A stretch of 64,000 nt of DNA from Halobacteriales archaeon QS_4_69_31. Its GTDB lineage: Archaea > Halobacteriota > Halobacteria > Halobacteriales > Haloarculaceae. The DNA is taken from contig PXRP01000026.1 in the NCBI GenBank assembly GCA_003021655.1, forward strand, positions 1 through 64,000. The letters are read 5' to 3'. Below the pieces are notes generated by a model. That model saw only the letters and a program-made list of their open reading frames with translations, searched no databases and had not been told where the DNA came from. How positions within the stretch are numbered: position 1 is the first letter of the stretch; each line of letters starts with the position of its first letter. This document shows positions 16,820-26,213 of the stretch, one piece after another. The translations under genes were made by a program, and so were the position numbers.

Positions 16820-17809
16820 CTACAGCACGTCCGTGTCGACGAGCGAGACCGGTTCGCCCAGGTCCAGTTCGGCCGCCCGCTCGTAGACAGCGTGGGCGGC
16901 CGCGACATCCTGGATCGCCAGCCCGGTCGAGTCGAAGACGGTGACGCCGTCCCCGTCGGTCCGGCCGTCGCGCTGGCCGGCGACGACCGCGCCGAGTTCG
17001 GTGTGGACGTCGTCGTCGTCGAGGACGCCCGCCGCCCAGGGGACGTTGACCTCCCCGGAGTGGATACACTGCTCGTAGTCGTCGATGACGAGCTTCGCGG
17101 CCAGGAGTATCTCGTCGGCGATCTCGTGTTTGCCGGCGGCGTCGGCCCCGATGGCGTTGACGTGGGTGTGGTCGCCGACGCTGTGGACGATGGGCTCCTC
17201 GACCGGCGTCACCGTCGAGAGCACGTCACACCCGGCCGCCTCCTCGATACTGCCGCCACGGACGTCGAAGCGGTCGCCGAAGTGGTCGACGAAGGCCTGG
17301 ACCTTCGACTCGTTGCGGTCGGCGACGACGACCGTCTCGATGGGGCGGACCTGCGAGACGGCCTCCAGTTGGGTGTACGACTGGACGCCGGCGCCGACGA
17401 TACCCATCGAACGGGCGTCCGCGACGGCGAGGTACTTCGTCGCGACGGCGGCCGCCGCGCCCGTCCGCAGTCGGGTGATATTCGTCCCGTCGATCAGCGC
17501 CAGCGGGAACGCCGTCTCCGGGTCCGAGTAGACGACCGTCCCCATGACTGTCGGCAGGTCGTGGTCCCCGGGGTTGTCGGGGTGGACGTTGACCCACTTG
17601 ACCGCCGCCGCGTCCCACTCGCCGGCGTCGAGGTAGGCCGGCATCGACCGGAAGTCCCCGTTGTACCGGGGCAACTCGATGTAGGACTTGGCGGGCATCT
17701 GGGTGTCGCCGCGCGCGTCGGCCGCGAACGCCGCCTCCACGGCCGACACGATGTCACCAAGGTCCGCAGCCGCCTCGACCGCGTCGGGATCCAGAAGAAG
17801 CGTCTGCAT
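16820..17809 (-). CDS. Ornithine cyclodeaminase/archaeal alanine dehydrogenase family protein
   Basis: 329 residues from ATG at 17809 ([20 protein letters not shown]). Mu-crystallin/OCD fold: substrate-binding [20 protein letters not shown], catalytic region [22 protein letters not shown], and NAD(P)-binding [15 protein letters not shown]. Members catalyse either ornithine cyclisation to proline or NAD-dependent alanine dehydrogenation, and the sequence alone does not decide. No operon partner. Confidence 0.85.
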   Translation of the reverse strand: MQTLLLDPDAVEAAADLGDIVSAVEAAFAADARGDTQMPAKSYIELPRYNGDFRSMPAYLDAGEWDAAAVKWVNVHPDNPGDHDLPTVMGTVVYSDPETAFPLALIDGTNITRLRTGAAAAVATKYLAVADARSMGIVGAGVQSYTQLEAVSQVRPIETVVVADRNESKVQAFVDHFGDRFDVRGGSIEEAAGCDVLSTVTPVEEPIVHSVGDHTHVNAIGADAAGKHEIADEILLAAKLVIDDYEQCIHSGEVNVPWAAGVLDDDDVHTELGAVVAGQRDGRTDGDGVTVFDSTGLAIQDVAAAHAVYERAAELDLGEPVSLVDTDVL

Positions 17810-18019
17810 ACCCGGAGTTCGTCGGCCTGGCACTTAGTGGTGCGACACGCCGGCACCGACGCCGCCCGCGACCGACTCCGTGCGCCCGACGGCCCGGGCG
17901 CCCAGTCGGTGGATCCCGGCCGGACAGCAGTCTCATCGGAGCGACCAGTCAACAGCGCCGCGGCGGACGGGTAAGCGCGATAGCGGTGCGAGCGACCGGT
18001 AGCGTGGTCGACCCGGTCG

Positions 18020-19690
18020 TCACATCATGCCGCCCATACCGCCGCCCATGCCGCCGCCCATGCCGCCGCCCATACCGCCGCCGGGGCCGCCGGCGCCCTC
18101 CTCTTCGCCGCCGGAGGTCGAGAGGTCGCCGGCGGCGATGATGTCGTCGATCTTGAGGACGAGGTTGGCGGCCTCCGCCGCGGAGGAGACAGCCTGCTGT
18201 TTGGCGTGGGCGGGTTCGACGACGCCGGCCTCGAAGGTGTCGACGACGTCGCCGGTGTGGACGTTCAGGCCGGCGTGTTCGTCGCCGTCCTCGTGGGCGG
18301 CCCGCAGGTCGACCAGCGTGTCGATCGAGTCGAGCCCGGCGTTCTCGGCGAGCACGCGCGGGACGAGTTCGAGCGAGTCAGCGAACGCCTCGACAGCGAG
18401 CTGTTCGCGGCCCTCGACGGAGTCGGCGAAGTCCCGGAGGCGACCGGCGATTTCGACCTCGACGGCGCCGCCGCCGGCGAGGACGCGCCCGTCGGCGACC
18501 GTCGAGGCGACGACGTCGAGGGCGTCGTTGACGCCGCGCTCGAGTTCGTCGACGACGTGGTCGGTCGAGCCACGCAACACCAGCGTGGCGCCGTGTCCGT
18601 CCTCGCCGGCGACGTAGAACTGCTCGTTCTCGCGGCGGACGCTGCCGCTCGCGACGTCGTCCGCGGTGAGCGAGTCGATGTCGGAGACGATCCGGGTCTC
18701 CAGGAGCTCGCTGAGGAATTCGATGTCGGACTTGCGGACCCGCCGGACCGCGAGGAGGCCCTCCTTGGCGAGGTAGTGCTGGGCCATGTCGTCGATGCCC
18801 TTCTGACAGAAGACGACGTCGGCGCCGGCGTCGGCGATGGTCTCGACCATCTCCTTGAGCTGCTGTTCTTCCTTCTCGATGAACTCCTGGAGCTGGTCGG
18901 GGCTGTCGAGGTTGAGCTGGGCGTCGGTCTCGGTCTCGTCGACCTCGATGGCCGTGTCCAGCAGGAGGATATTCGCGTCCGCGACGTCGTCGGGCATGTC
19001 GCCGTGGACGGCCTCCTTGTCGACGATGCCGCCCTCGAGCAGTTCGGAGTCGGAGACCGAGCCGCCCGACTCGGTCTGGATGTTCAGATACTCCAGGTCA
19101 GTGACGTGGCCGCCGTCGTCGGTCTCGACGGTGATCTGCTGGATGGCCCGCACGACCAGGTCCGCGAGGACCTCCTTGTTGAGTTCCGCGCCCTTGCCGG
19201 TCATCGACGTCTCCGCGACGTTTTTGAGGACCTCCTCGTCCTCGGGGTCGACCTCGGTCGCGACCTCCCCGACCTCCTCGCGGGCCTGCTCGCTCGCGAG
19301 GTTGAACCCCTTGATGACCGAGGTGGGGTGGATGTCTTGGTCGAGCAGGTCCTCGGCGTTCTTGAGGAGTTCGCCCGCGATGGCGACGGCCGTGGTCGTG
19401 CCGTCGCCGGCCTCGTCCTCCTGGGTCTCGGCGACCTCGACTATCATCTCGGCCGTCGGGTTGTCGATGTCCATCTCGGTGAGAATGGTGACGCCGTCGT
19501 TCGTGACGGTCACGTCACCGATAGAGGAGACGAGCATCTTGTCCATCCCCTTTGGCCCGAGTGTCGACCGGACCGACTCGGCTACCGCCCGTGCAGCCGA
19601 GATGTTGTGGGACTGTGCGTCCTTGTCTTTCATCCGCTGGGAGTCCTCGCCCAGAATGATCATGGGCTGGCCCTGCATTCGCTGACTCAT
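18020..19690 (-). CDS. thsB: Thermosome (group II chaperonin) subunit, beta-like
   Basis: 556 residues from ATG at 19690 (MSQRMQGQPMIILGEDSQRM). Typical group II chaperonin motifs are present: [46 protein letters not shown] (ATP site) and a C-terminal Gly/Met tail (GGMGGGMGG). The N-terminus with DAQSHNISAARAVAESVRS matches the haloarchaeal ThsB type. It folds proteins in the cytosol as part of an oligomeric ring, probably with the subunit encoded at 53787-55475. Strong TATA-type promoter upstream. Confidence 0.95.
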   Translation of the reverse strand: MSQRMQGQPMIILGEDSQRMKDKDAQSHNISAARAVAESVRSTLGPKGMDKMLVSSIGDVTVTNDGVTILTEMDIDNPTAEMIVEVAETQEDEAGDGTTTAVAIAGELLKNAEDLLDQDIHPTSVIKGFNLASEQAREEVGEVATEVDPEDEEVLKNVAETSMTGKGAELNKEVLADLVVRAIQQITVETDDGGHVTDLEYLNIQTESGGSVSDSELLEGGIVDKEAVHGDMPDDVADANILLLDTAIEVDETETDAQLNLDSPDQLQEFIEKEEQQLKEMVETIADAGADVVFCQKGIDDMAQHYLAKEGLLAVRRVRKSDIEFLSELLETRIVSDIDSLTADDVASGSVRRENEQFYVAGEDGHGATLVLRGSTDHVVDELERGVNDALDVVASTVADGRVLAGGGAVEVEIAGRLRDFADSVEGREQLAVEAFADSLELVPRVLAENAGLDSIDTLVDLRAAHEDGDEHAGLNVHTGDVVDTFEAGVVEPAHAKQQAVSSAAEAANLVLKIDDIIAAGDLSTSGGEEEGAGGPGGGMGGGMGGGMGGGMGGMM

Positions 19691-19717
19691 AGTCACCTGG
19701 GAGTATGAATGTGCTTC

Positions 19718-19738
19718 TATATAAATACACGTGTTTCG
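19718..19738 (-). promoter_or_regulatory. thsB promoter (TATA box and upstream CGAA)
   Basis: Plus-strand TATATAAAT at 19718-19726 reads as ATTTATATA on the minus strand, about 28 bp upstream of the start codon. CGAA (TTCG on the plus strand, 19735-19738) stands 9 bp further up. A CGAA upstream of the TATA box is described for heat-responsive haloarchaeal cct promoters. Confidence 0.6.
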
Positions 19739-19916
19739 TGACACCGCCGGCTGGCGCCCGCCGCACCGACGATCACCGCTGAACCGACTGTATACGACCG
19801 TTCGACGACGAAATGTGTGACAGTGTACCAACGGTGTGTCGGGGGCCGAATCCCGGTTTTATATGATTCGGTTCGGCGGCCAGGACACTCTTGACCCGCC
19901 GGCCGGAGTCGTCGGT

Positions 19917-20152
19917 ATGGACCTGGCACGCGTCGCGCTCTGGGTCACGAACATGGAGGTGTCGCTGTCGTTTTACACCGAGGGGCTCGGGCTGGAGCGG
20001 CCGCGGTCGAGGCCGCCGTCGTCCGCCTGGCCGACCGGCCGGACTGTGCGGTCGTCGAGAACACCCACGTCGTCGCCCCGGCCGATGCCTGTGCCGCGTT
20101 CGTCGCCGACCCCGACGACTACACCGTCGAACTCGTCGCTCCCCTGGACTGA
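19917..20152 (+). pseudogene. VOC (glyoxalase-like) protein pseudogene with internal deletion
   Basis: The N-terminal MDLARVALWVTNMEVSLSFY TEGLGLE is a clear first VOC beta-alpha unit. It breaks off near 19995 and continues in another frame as AVEAAVVRLADRPDCAVVEN...DPDDYTVELVAPLD to TGA at 20150-20152, the last VOC strand with its metal-binding Glu. About 40-50 residues in the middle and the correct frame are lost. A good TATA box (TTTTATAT, 19857-19864) still stands upstream. The family includes lactoylglutathione lyases and dioxygenases; the original substrate is unknown. Confidence 0.8.
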
Positions 20153-20929
20153 CAGCGGCGGCGCTCGCCGGGTGAACGCGGTATGAATGGTCCCCACCAC
20201 GAACGCGGGTACTGCACTGGACGGGAGACGTTGTCACCGGTCCGCACGGCCGCTGACAGCTTTCGGCGGCGTCCGCCGCCCGTTGCCGACTCGCCTGGCT
20301 TTACCCGGGGTCCCACCGGGTCTTGCCGATATCGACAGACCGGTGGACTTCGCGCGCCCCCCGCAAGGGGAGCGCCCTCGTCCGCGGCCCTCAGTCGACG
20401 GTAGCCGGATCCTCACCGGCGTTGCCGACGCAAACCGGCGTGAGCCGGGTTTTCACCGGCCTGCTGTCGTGTTCGCGAACCCCGCTTGCGCGTGGTCCGG
20501 TAGTTGGCCTTCGTCCGCCACCGCCGCGGCGGCGGCGCGCTGGACCGATTCGGTTCTCCTTCGGGACCTGGGCCTCCACGTCCTCCCGGACGTATCGGCG
20601 TCGACCCCCATCCCGCGCTATCTCGGCTGTCGCCGATCCGGCACGGGACGTCCATGTGCGCCCACGTCCGCAGTGGGGATTGGTAACTATTGACACCGAG
20701 GTATATAAATCTGTCGCCGGTCGGGTGGGTCGTGTTTAAGGAAGATGTCGTTCGTCTCTTTGCCGTACTGTGTTGGTGTTCGACGTTGCTTGAGCATCTC
20801 TTTGTCATTGGTTTCGAACTCCGTGACACACGTACAGAGAACGCTACAGCGGCAACTCGTCCTTCGAACGGACCGTTCGGCACACACAGGAATTAAGAGC
20901 CCCGGAAACATAGGGGCGCGGAAGGCCCA
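20153..20929. other. 777-bp noncoding region with a strong TATA box
   Basis: No frame on either strand gives a recognisable protein. Near 20699-20710 a strong GGTATATAAATC could work as a TATA box in either direction. The part from 20700 to 20900 has clearly lower GC than its surroundings. The part from 20200 to 20690 is GC-rich with many small inverted repeats. It may hold an unrecognised RNA gene or remnants of a mobile element. Confidence 0.5.
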
Positions 20930-21289
20930 ATGTACGGAAATTCGCCTTTGGGGAACGAGGGGGTAGACGCCGAGTCGCTGTCGCCCGACCAGCGCCGCAG
21001 ACTGAGACGCGACCTCGCGCAGGTCGCAGAGCGCACGCGCGAGTTCCTCCCGAGCGAGTTCGTCGTCGGCTCAGAACTGTCCGCCGGGACCGACGGTCCG
21101 GAGGCGACCGTCGCCGTCCGCCCGCCGGTCGGACACGTCGTCTCGGCCGGCTACTCGCCCGAGGACGCCGCCGAGCGCATCACCGACGACCAGCGCGACA
21201 ACATCGCACAGGGACTCGCCGCCAGTGCCGCCCTCCAGGTCAAGCAGGCCCTGAACGACCACGGCCACGACAACCGTAGCGCACGGTAA
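20930..21289 (+). CDS. DUF5811 family protein
   Basis: 119 residues (MYGNSPLGNEGVDAESLSPD). The segment LSPDQRRRLRRDLAQVAERT, then EFVVGSELSAGTDGPEATVA and a helix ending in AASAALQVKQAL, match the haloarchaea-specific DUF5811 family. Function unknown. No catalytic motif or membrane segment. The stop codon lies near the convergent small membrane protein gene (21476-21685). Confidence 0.8.
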   Translation: MYGNSPLGNEGVDAESLSPDQRRRLRRDLAQVAERTREFLPSEFVVGSELSAGTDGPEATVAVRPPVGHVVSAGYSPEDAAERITDDQRDNIAQGLAASAALQVKQALNDHGHDNRSAR

Positions 21290-21475
21290 CCGTTCGCCGC
21301 TCGGTGACCGCTCGCCGCCCGGACGGGACAGCCATCCCCGAGCGGCTGCGCCGTCGCTACAGTTCGTTTACGTCCAGTTCGGTAGCGAGCGACGGCCGCT
21401 TCGAGATCCGCCACCGTCTCGCATTGCTGGCTCGTCGTCTCGGCGACGCCGGTGATGCGCTCGCCGTGCCGGGCG

Positions 21476-21685
21476 TCACTCGCCCGCGACCGGCGGGTCG
21501 TAAAACAGCGCGTAGCCAACGGTCCCCGTCGCGGGGATGCTCCCGACCGCCAGGGCCGTCCCGAGCGACACCGGCAGCGCGGCCGCTCCGAACAGCGCTA
21601 CCAGCAACGACGCCGGGATCAGCGCGAGCACGGCGTCGTCGCTCGACACGCGACCGGTCCGGGGAGAGGTCACTGTACTCGCCAC
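21476..21685 (-). CDS. Small membrane protein (two helices)
   Basis: 69 residues from GTG at 21685 (VASTVTSPRTGRVSSDDAVL). Two hydrophobic segments: AVLALIPASLLVALFGAAAL and VSLGTALAVGSIPATGTVGY, followed by ALFYDPPVAGE. An AT-rich stretch (21700-21716) provides a TATA element at leaderless spacing, which supports this start. No known function; similar short membrane proteins are common in haloarchaea. Confidence 0.7.
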   Translation of the reverse strand: MASTVTSPRTGRVSSDDAVLALIPASLLVALFGAAALPVSLGTALAVGSIPATGTVGYALFYDPPVAGE

Positions 21686-21733
21686 GACGAACGCCTGGTA
21701 ATTAAATATTATTATTCGGTTCGGTACCCTCGG

Positions 21734-22179
21734 TGTTGCGCCGGCCGCGGGCCGGCCGACACCCCGCCGACGGCGACGGCCGCGGTCAGCAACCTCGAGG
21801 TCCCGGATTTCGTCACGAACGCACAGGGGGAGGACCCGCCCTGGGAGCCGCTGACCTGGGGCGAGTACACCGCCGCTGGCGGGCGGGCCACGGTCGGTGG
21901 GGTCAAGCCCGACAACAGCAACGGCGACATTCACGTCCGGAACGAGGGCGGTGACCTGACGGGGATCCCCGGGTTCAAGAGCCCGGCTACCCCTTCGTCG
22001 GCGAGGCCGACGACTACGAACAAGGCGAAACGCGCCTCTCGCGGGTCGCAAACGACCTCCGGGAGGAAGACGAGACCCACTTCGTCGGCGCCTACCACTA
22101 CGACGACCAGGTCTGGGAGGTCTATCCGGGCCCGTGGCACCTCAACCACTTCAGCGCCGTCTTCGCGTTCTCGGAGTAG
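21734..22179 (+). pseudogene. Pseudogene of a secreted/lipoprotein-like hypothetical protein
   Basis: The first frame carries a lipobox-like CCAGRGPADTPP and then NLEVPDFVTNAQGEDPPWEP up to LTGIPGFK. Near 21975-21985 it shifts to EPGYPFVGEADDYEQGETRL, running through DETHFVGAYHYDDQVWEVYP to TAG at 22177-22179. The hydrophobic part of the signal peptide is missing. Two well-coding halves in different frames and no usable start mean a decayed gene. Family unknown. Confidence 0.65.
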
Positions 22180-22185
22180 GGCCCG

Positions 22186-24000
22186 TCACTTCCCCCAGAA
22201 GGGGTCGCGATTCCGGCGCTTTTCGAGGTACATCGAGAGGGTCTCGCGCTCGTCGGCGGGGATCTCCCCGGTGAGTTCCTGTTCGAGGACCTTGGCGTGT
22301 TTCTCGGGGATCTCGGTCCAGAGTTCGTCGCCTTCCTCGATCTGGCGGCCGACAGTCGGGCCGTCGATGGAGACGGCGGCCCGTTCGCCGGTCCGGAGTT
22401 CGTCGATGTCCTCGCCCTCGTCCTGGATGGACTTGAGCAGGCCGACCCGGTCGGGTTCGGCCCCCTCGAAGCGGGCGACGTGGGAGTTGCGCTTGAGCGT
22501 CCCGCCAAGCACCTCGACGCCGACGACCGCGGGGTCGGACTGGCGGAAGACGTGGTCCTCGAGCACCCGGAAGCGGGCGGGCCGGGTGATGTTCTCGAGG
22601 ATCTGGTCCTGCTGGGCGCTCTCTATCTCCTCGACGTACTCCTCGTAGGCCTCGACGAGGCGGTAGATCACGTCGTGTTCGAAGACACGGACGCCCTCCT
22701 GGTCGGCGAGGTCGGCGGCGTCGTCGAGCACGTCGACGCCGAACGCGAGGATCACGCGGTTGGTCGGTTCGTTCGCGGTCTCGGCGACGCGGACGTCCCG
22801 CGGGGCGACGTCGCCGACCTCGGCGCGGACGACCGGGATCTCCTGCTCGTCGAGCGTGCCCGCGAGCGCTTCGAGACTGCCCAGCGTGTCGGCCTTGACG
22901 ACCACCCCCTCCTCGGCGGTCGAGACGGCGATCTCGGCGAGTTCGGCCTCGACCTCGGCGACGACGTCCGCGACGGGGCGGTCGCGGACGACCCGGATCG
23001 GCGCGCCCGCCATCGCGTCGTCCAGGTCGGGGGCGGCGATCTTGATCCCGTCGGCCGCGGCGACCGAGTCGACGGTCTCGAACTCCCCTTCGGTGCGGAT
23101 CTCCGCCAGCGGGCGGGGGCGCAACAGCGCACGCACGTCGGTGGCGATCGAGTCCTCGACGCCCCCGACGACGATGGTGTCGTCGGCGCGGATCGTCCCG
23201 TCGTAGATGATGGCGTCGATGGTCTTGCCGAACCCCTGGGTGTCGGTGACTTCGAGGACGGTGCCGGCGGCGGGGCCCGCCGCGTCGACGGCCATCTCGG
23301 CTTTCATGTACCGCTGGGAGAGCCCCATCAGCACGGTCAACAGGTCCGGGACGCCCTCGCCGGTCTCGGCGGAGACGGGGACGACGCCGACGTTGTTCTG
23401 GAAGTCCTGGACGCGCCAGTACATGTCCGCCGAGAAGTCGGTGTCCGAGAGGTCGCCGATGAGTTCGTAGAGGTTCTCGTTGAGGTCGCGCTCGACGCGG
23501 TCGGTCTGGGCGTCGATGGTCTGCTGGGCGGGGGCGTTCTCCGTGGGGTTCCACCCGGGGACGGTGTCGATCTTGTTGGCGGCGACGACGAACGGCGTCT
23601 GGGTGCGCGCGAGGATGTCGACTGCCTCCTCGGTCTGGGGCTGGAAGCCGTCGCTGACGTCGACGACGAGGATGGCGATGTCCGCCAGCGCGCCGCCCCG
23701 CGAGCGCAGCGTCGAAAAGGAGTGGTGGCCGGGCGTGTCGATAAAGAGGAGTCCGGGCAGGTCGAAGTCGTCGGGGTCGACCAGGTCGCCGGCGATCTCG
23801 GAGATCACCTCCAGCGGGACGGCGGTCGCGCCGATGTGCTGGGTGATCGCGCCGGACTCGCCCTCGGTAACCGCCGAGCCGCGGATCCTGTCCAGCAGGC
23901 TCGTCTTCCCATGGTCGACGTGGCCGAGCACGGCCACGATCGGCGTCCTGAGCGTCTGGTCGGGCGGGTCGTCCGCATCTGTCGCGTGGGAGTCTGCCAT
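22186..24000 (-). CDS. infB: Translation initiation factor aIF5B
   Basis: 604 residues. The GTPase domain is complete: [16 protein letters not shown] (P-loop), a switch region with [30 protein letters not shown] and [11 protein letters not shown]. Domains II, III and IV follow to residue 604. The product promotes ribosomal subunit joining and initiator tRNA placement in the cytosol, as the archaeal/eukaryotic counterpart of IF2. It starts [20 protein letters not shown]; length is normal for archaea. Convergent with the pseudogene, 6 bp away. Confidence 0.96.
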   Translation of the reverse strand: MADSHATDADDPPDQTLRTPIVAVLGHVDHGKTSLLDRIRGSAVTEGESGAITQHIGATAVPLEVISEIAGDLVDPDDFDLPGLLFIDTPGHHSFSTLRSRGGALADIAILVVDVSDGFQPQTEEAVDILARTQTPFVVAANKIDTVPGWNPTENAPAQQTIDAQTDRVERDLNENLYELIGDLSDTDFSADMYWRVQDFQNNVGVVPVSAETGEGVPDLLTVLMGLSQRYMKAEMAVDAAGPAAGTVLEVTDTQGFGKTIDAIIYDGTIRADDTIVVGGVEDSIATDVRALLRPRPLAEIRTEGEFETVDSVAAADGIKIAAPDLDDAMAGAPIRVVRDRPVADVVAEVEAELAEIAVSTAEEGVVVKADTLGSLEALAGTLDEQEIPVVRAEVGDVAPRDVRVAETANEPTNRVILAFGVDVLDDAADLADQEGVRVFEHDVIYRLVEAYEEYVEEIESAQQDQILENITRPARFRVLEDHVFRQSDPAVVGVEVLGGTLKRNSHVARFEGAEPDRVGLLKSIQDEGEDIDELRTGERAAVSIDGPTVGRQIEEGDELWTEIPEKHAKVLEQELTGEIPADERETLSMYLEKRRNRDPFWGK

Positions 24001-24258
24001 CCTATCACCTCAAAAAGTCAGTTGTTCGTGACAAGCCCGGCGCGGCAGTTAAGTGCATCTATCTCCGCCCGCGGGCGCCCTCCTCCGTCAGTACCGCCCC
24101 GCCCGCCGCCGTCACCGGCCCGCCGTCCGTCCGAATGGGGCGGTTCCCCGTCAATCCGAATGGGTCGGCTCGCCGTCGACAGAAGGGGGGCGGCTCGCCC
24201 CGCCGGACGTGTCGGTCGGCCGTCGGGCGCGGGGGGCGTCGCCTCGTCCGGCGGGTCG
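24001..24258. other. Intergenic region with imperfect TCCGAATGGG repeats
   Basis: The decamer TCCGAATGGG occurs twice about 25 bp apart (roughly 24130-24170), within GCGGTTCCCC/TCGGCTCGCC repeats. No gene supported. Confidence 0.45.
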
Positions 24259-24858
24259 TCATCCGGTGATGGTGAACGAACCTTCCATGCCGAGGCTCCG
24301 GTGGGGAGCACAGTAGTACTCGTACTCGCCGGCGACCTCGAAGGTGTGGCTGTACTCGTAGCCCTCGTCGTAGGTGTCGCCGCTGCCGCCCGGCGTCCCC
24401 TCCCAGTCGGAGCCACTCGGCGTGGAATCGGGGACGACGTTGTGCCCGCCCCCTTCCCAGACCCACCGGACGGTCTCGCCGGTCGCGACCGCGAAGCTCT
24501 CGGGGGCGAACGTGAGGTCGCTGTCGGCGGCGACGCGGACGACCTGCGCGACGTCGCTCTCGGTGGGCGTCGCGGTCGGCGTCGGGGAGTCCGTCGGCGC
24601 GGGCGTGGCGCCGTCGGTCGGCGTCGCCGACTCCGTGGGCGTCCCGGCGGTCGTCGTCTCCTCGTCCGGTGACGGCGTCCCGTCGGCTCTGGTCGTCCCG
24701 CTCTGGGTGTCGCCGGTCGACGGCGAGGGCGAGGCCCCGTCGGTCCCCGCCGCCCCGTCGGCGTCGGTCGGCGTCCCGTTCCCGTCGCCCTGGCCACAGC
24801 CGGCGAGTCCGGCTGCCAGGGCGGCCGCTGTCGTCTGGAGGAGGTGGCGGCGTCGCAT
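24259..24858 (-). CDS. Halocyanin-like blue copper lipoprotein
   Basis: 199 residues. The N-terminus MRRRHLLQTTAAALAAGLAG followed by Cys is a Tat lipoprotein signal with lipobox LAGC. A long Thr/Pro/Asp-rich linker (about 25-105) leads to a plastocyanin domain whose type 1 copper ligands are visible: GGGHNV (His), then YYCAPHRSLGMEG (Cys, His, Met). Membrane-anchored halocyanins carry electrons on the outer face of the cytoplasmic membrane. It is a single gene with no respiratory partner beside it. Confidence 0.92.
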   Translation of the reverse strand: MRRRHLLQTTAAALAAGLAGCGQGDGNGTPTDADGAAGTDGASPSPSTGDTQSGTTRADGTPSPDEETTTAGTPTESATPTDGATPAPTDSPTPTATPTESDVAQVVRVAADSDLTFAPESFAVATGETVRWVWEGGGHNVVPDSTPSGSDWEGTPGGSGDTYDEGYEYSHTFEVAGEYEYYCAPHRSLGMEGSFTITG

Positions 24859-25078
24859 ACCGGCCGTTGGGAGAGCCGACGTATATGCGTGGCGTCAGCG
24901 GCCGAGCGTTCGTCCTGGGCCCTGACTCCGGTCGCCCACCCCGCGACGGCAGCCGGCTGGCGCTCGGCTCGGGGGCGGACCCGGGTCGCCCTCCCGTGGG
25001 CTCTGGCCCGCGTTCGCCCGTCGCGCGGGCGTCAGACGCCCCCGTGGCGTTTAATAGGGCGGACTCGGTACTCGGGGT

Positions 25079-25318
25079 ATGGCAGAGATACTCGCGGAGA
25101 ACCTCTCGGGCAAGTCCGTCACCGGCAGCGACGGCGCGGAACTCGGCATGCTGTACAACATCACGATGGACATCGACTCCGGCCGGCTGGAGCATCTGAT
25201 CATCGACCCCAACGAACACATCGACAACGCCGACTTCGACACCGACGAGCAGGGGCGGCTCCTCGTCCCCATCGGTCGCGTGCAGGCCGTCAAAGACCAC
25301 ATGATCGTCGAACGCTAG
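25079..25318 (+). CDS. PRC-barrel domain protein
   Basis: 79 residues (MAEILAENLSGKSVTGSDGA). One PRC-barrel covers almost the whole protein (GSDGAELGMLYNITMDIDSG, then LLVPIGRVQAVKDHMIVER). PRC-barrels are small RNA- or protein-binding beta barrels (RimM C-domain, photosystem H subunit). The gene ends immediately before the nob1 ATG (25319). Co-transcription and a link to ribosome maturation are therefore likely. Confidence 0.88.
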   Translation: MAEILAENLSGKSVTGSDGAELGMLYNITMDIDSGRLEHLIIDPNEHIDNADFDTDEQGRLLVPIGRVQAVKDHMIVER

Positions 25319-25783
25319 ATGTACGTCCTCGACGCGTCCGCGTTTATCAACGAGTACCACACCGACGAACAGATAGCGACGGTGCCGCTCGTCCGCGAGG
25401 AACTCGAAGACGAGTCGGCCTACCGGTACGACGCCCTGGAGGGGTCGGGGATGTACATCCACATCCCCGAAGACGCAACCGTCGACCGCATCCGGCGGGC
25501 CGCGGGCGAGACCGGCGACCTCGGCGAACTCTCCGAGACCGACGTGTGGCTGCTCGCCGCGTCGTTCGAACTCGACGGGCGGCTGGTCACTGACGACTAC
25601 GCCATGCAGAACGTCGCCGACAAACTGGAGGTCGCGGTCGAGGTGATCGCACGGGAGGGGATCTCCGAACAACGGGACTGGCGCTTCCAGTGTGCCGGCT
25701 GTGGTCGCGAGTTCGAGGACGACCACGACCGCTGTCCGGTCTGTGGGAGCAGCCTCTCCCGGAAGAACCCTTCCAGTGCCTGA
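25319..25783 (+). CDS. nob1: Endoribonuclease Nob1 (16S rRNA 3'-end maturation)
   Basis: 154 residues. The N-terminal PIN domain has the acidic active-site residues in MYVLDASAFINEYHT (Asp5), SETDVWLLAASFELDG and VTDDYAMQNVAD. The C-terminal zinc ribbon is CAGCGREFEDDHDRCPVCGS. In archaea and eukaryotes Nob1 cleaves pre-16S/18S rRNA at its 3' end. It starts directly at the stop of the PRC-barrel gene, so the two are coupled. Normal length. Confidence 0.93.
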   Translation: MYVLDASAFINEYHTDEQIATVPLVREELEDESAYRYDALEGSGMYIHIPEDATVDRIRRAAGETGDLGELSETDVWLLAASFELDGRLVTDDYAMQNVADKLEVAVEVIAREGISEQRDWRFQCAGCGREFEDDHDRCPVCGSSLSRKNPSSA

Positions 25784-25809
25784 TCCGCGCCGCCGTCCCC
25801 GTTGCCCCC

Positions 25810-25956
25810 TCAAGCTGCTTCCGTCTCGAGTTTGTCGAGCCCGACGTCGATGAGCTGGCGGAGGACCTCCTCCTCCGTCAGGTCGTACTCCCGGGCGATC
25901 TCCTCGATGTCCCGGGCGAGGTCGTCGTCACAGACGACCGTGTAACGGGTCGGCAT
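25810..25956 (-). CDS. Small ribbon-helix-helix (CopG-like) protein
   Basis: 48 residues, MPTRYTVVCDDDLARDIEEI followed by an alpha-helical pair (AREYDLTEEEVLRQLIDVGL). The pattern of a short N-terminal strand, helix, turn and second helix fits a CopG/MetJ-type DNA-binding fold of the type often found in antitoxins. No toxin gene lies beside it. It is convergent with nob1, 26 bp away. Confidence 0.7.
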   Translation of the reverse strand: MPTRYTVVCDDDLARDIEEIAREYDLTEEEVLRQLIDVGLDKLETEAA

Positions 25957-26161
25957 ACACCCGAATGGGTGGTCCGGCCGCTTAAGTACCAGTCAGACAA
26001 CCGTCCGACAGTGGCGGGGTCCTGTCGGACAGGCCCGCGCCCCAGCGGCGCGTGTCTCCCCCGCTCTTTTCCCCACCTGACCCGCCCGGATCCCGACTGC
26101 GACCGGGGCGGGTCACCGTGGTCACACCGCGGTCACGCCTGGGGCGTCGGCGTGGGCGGGC

Positions 26162-26213
26162 CCGTCTCGGGGCTGGGCCGCGCCGGTCCGTCTCAGGGCT
26201 GGACCGCGCCGGT
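26162..26213. repeat. 26-bp tandem duplication at the 3' end of the CPBP gene
   Basis: CCGTCTCGGGGCTGGGCCGC... (26162-26187) and CCGTCTCAGGGCTGGACCGC... (26188-26213). The second copy includes the stop codon of the protease gene. Only 2 differences. Confidence 0.6.

Noticed and set aside
19690-19831. In-frame upstream extension of thsB
   Set aside because: It reads through the TATA box and lacks the family N-terminus that begins at MSQRMQGQP.
20187-20693. Open frames of about 100-168 codons in the noncoding region, both strands
   Set aside because: None has a plausible start with promoter spacing, family motif or haloarchaeal amino-acid composition; all are Arg/Pro-rich as expected for noncoding frames.
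22297-24672. Plus-strand open frame of 791 codons opposite infB
   Set aside because: It runs across infB and into the halocyanin gene. Its Val/Gly/Asp-rich content is a mirror of the real genes.
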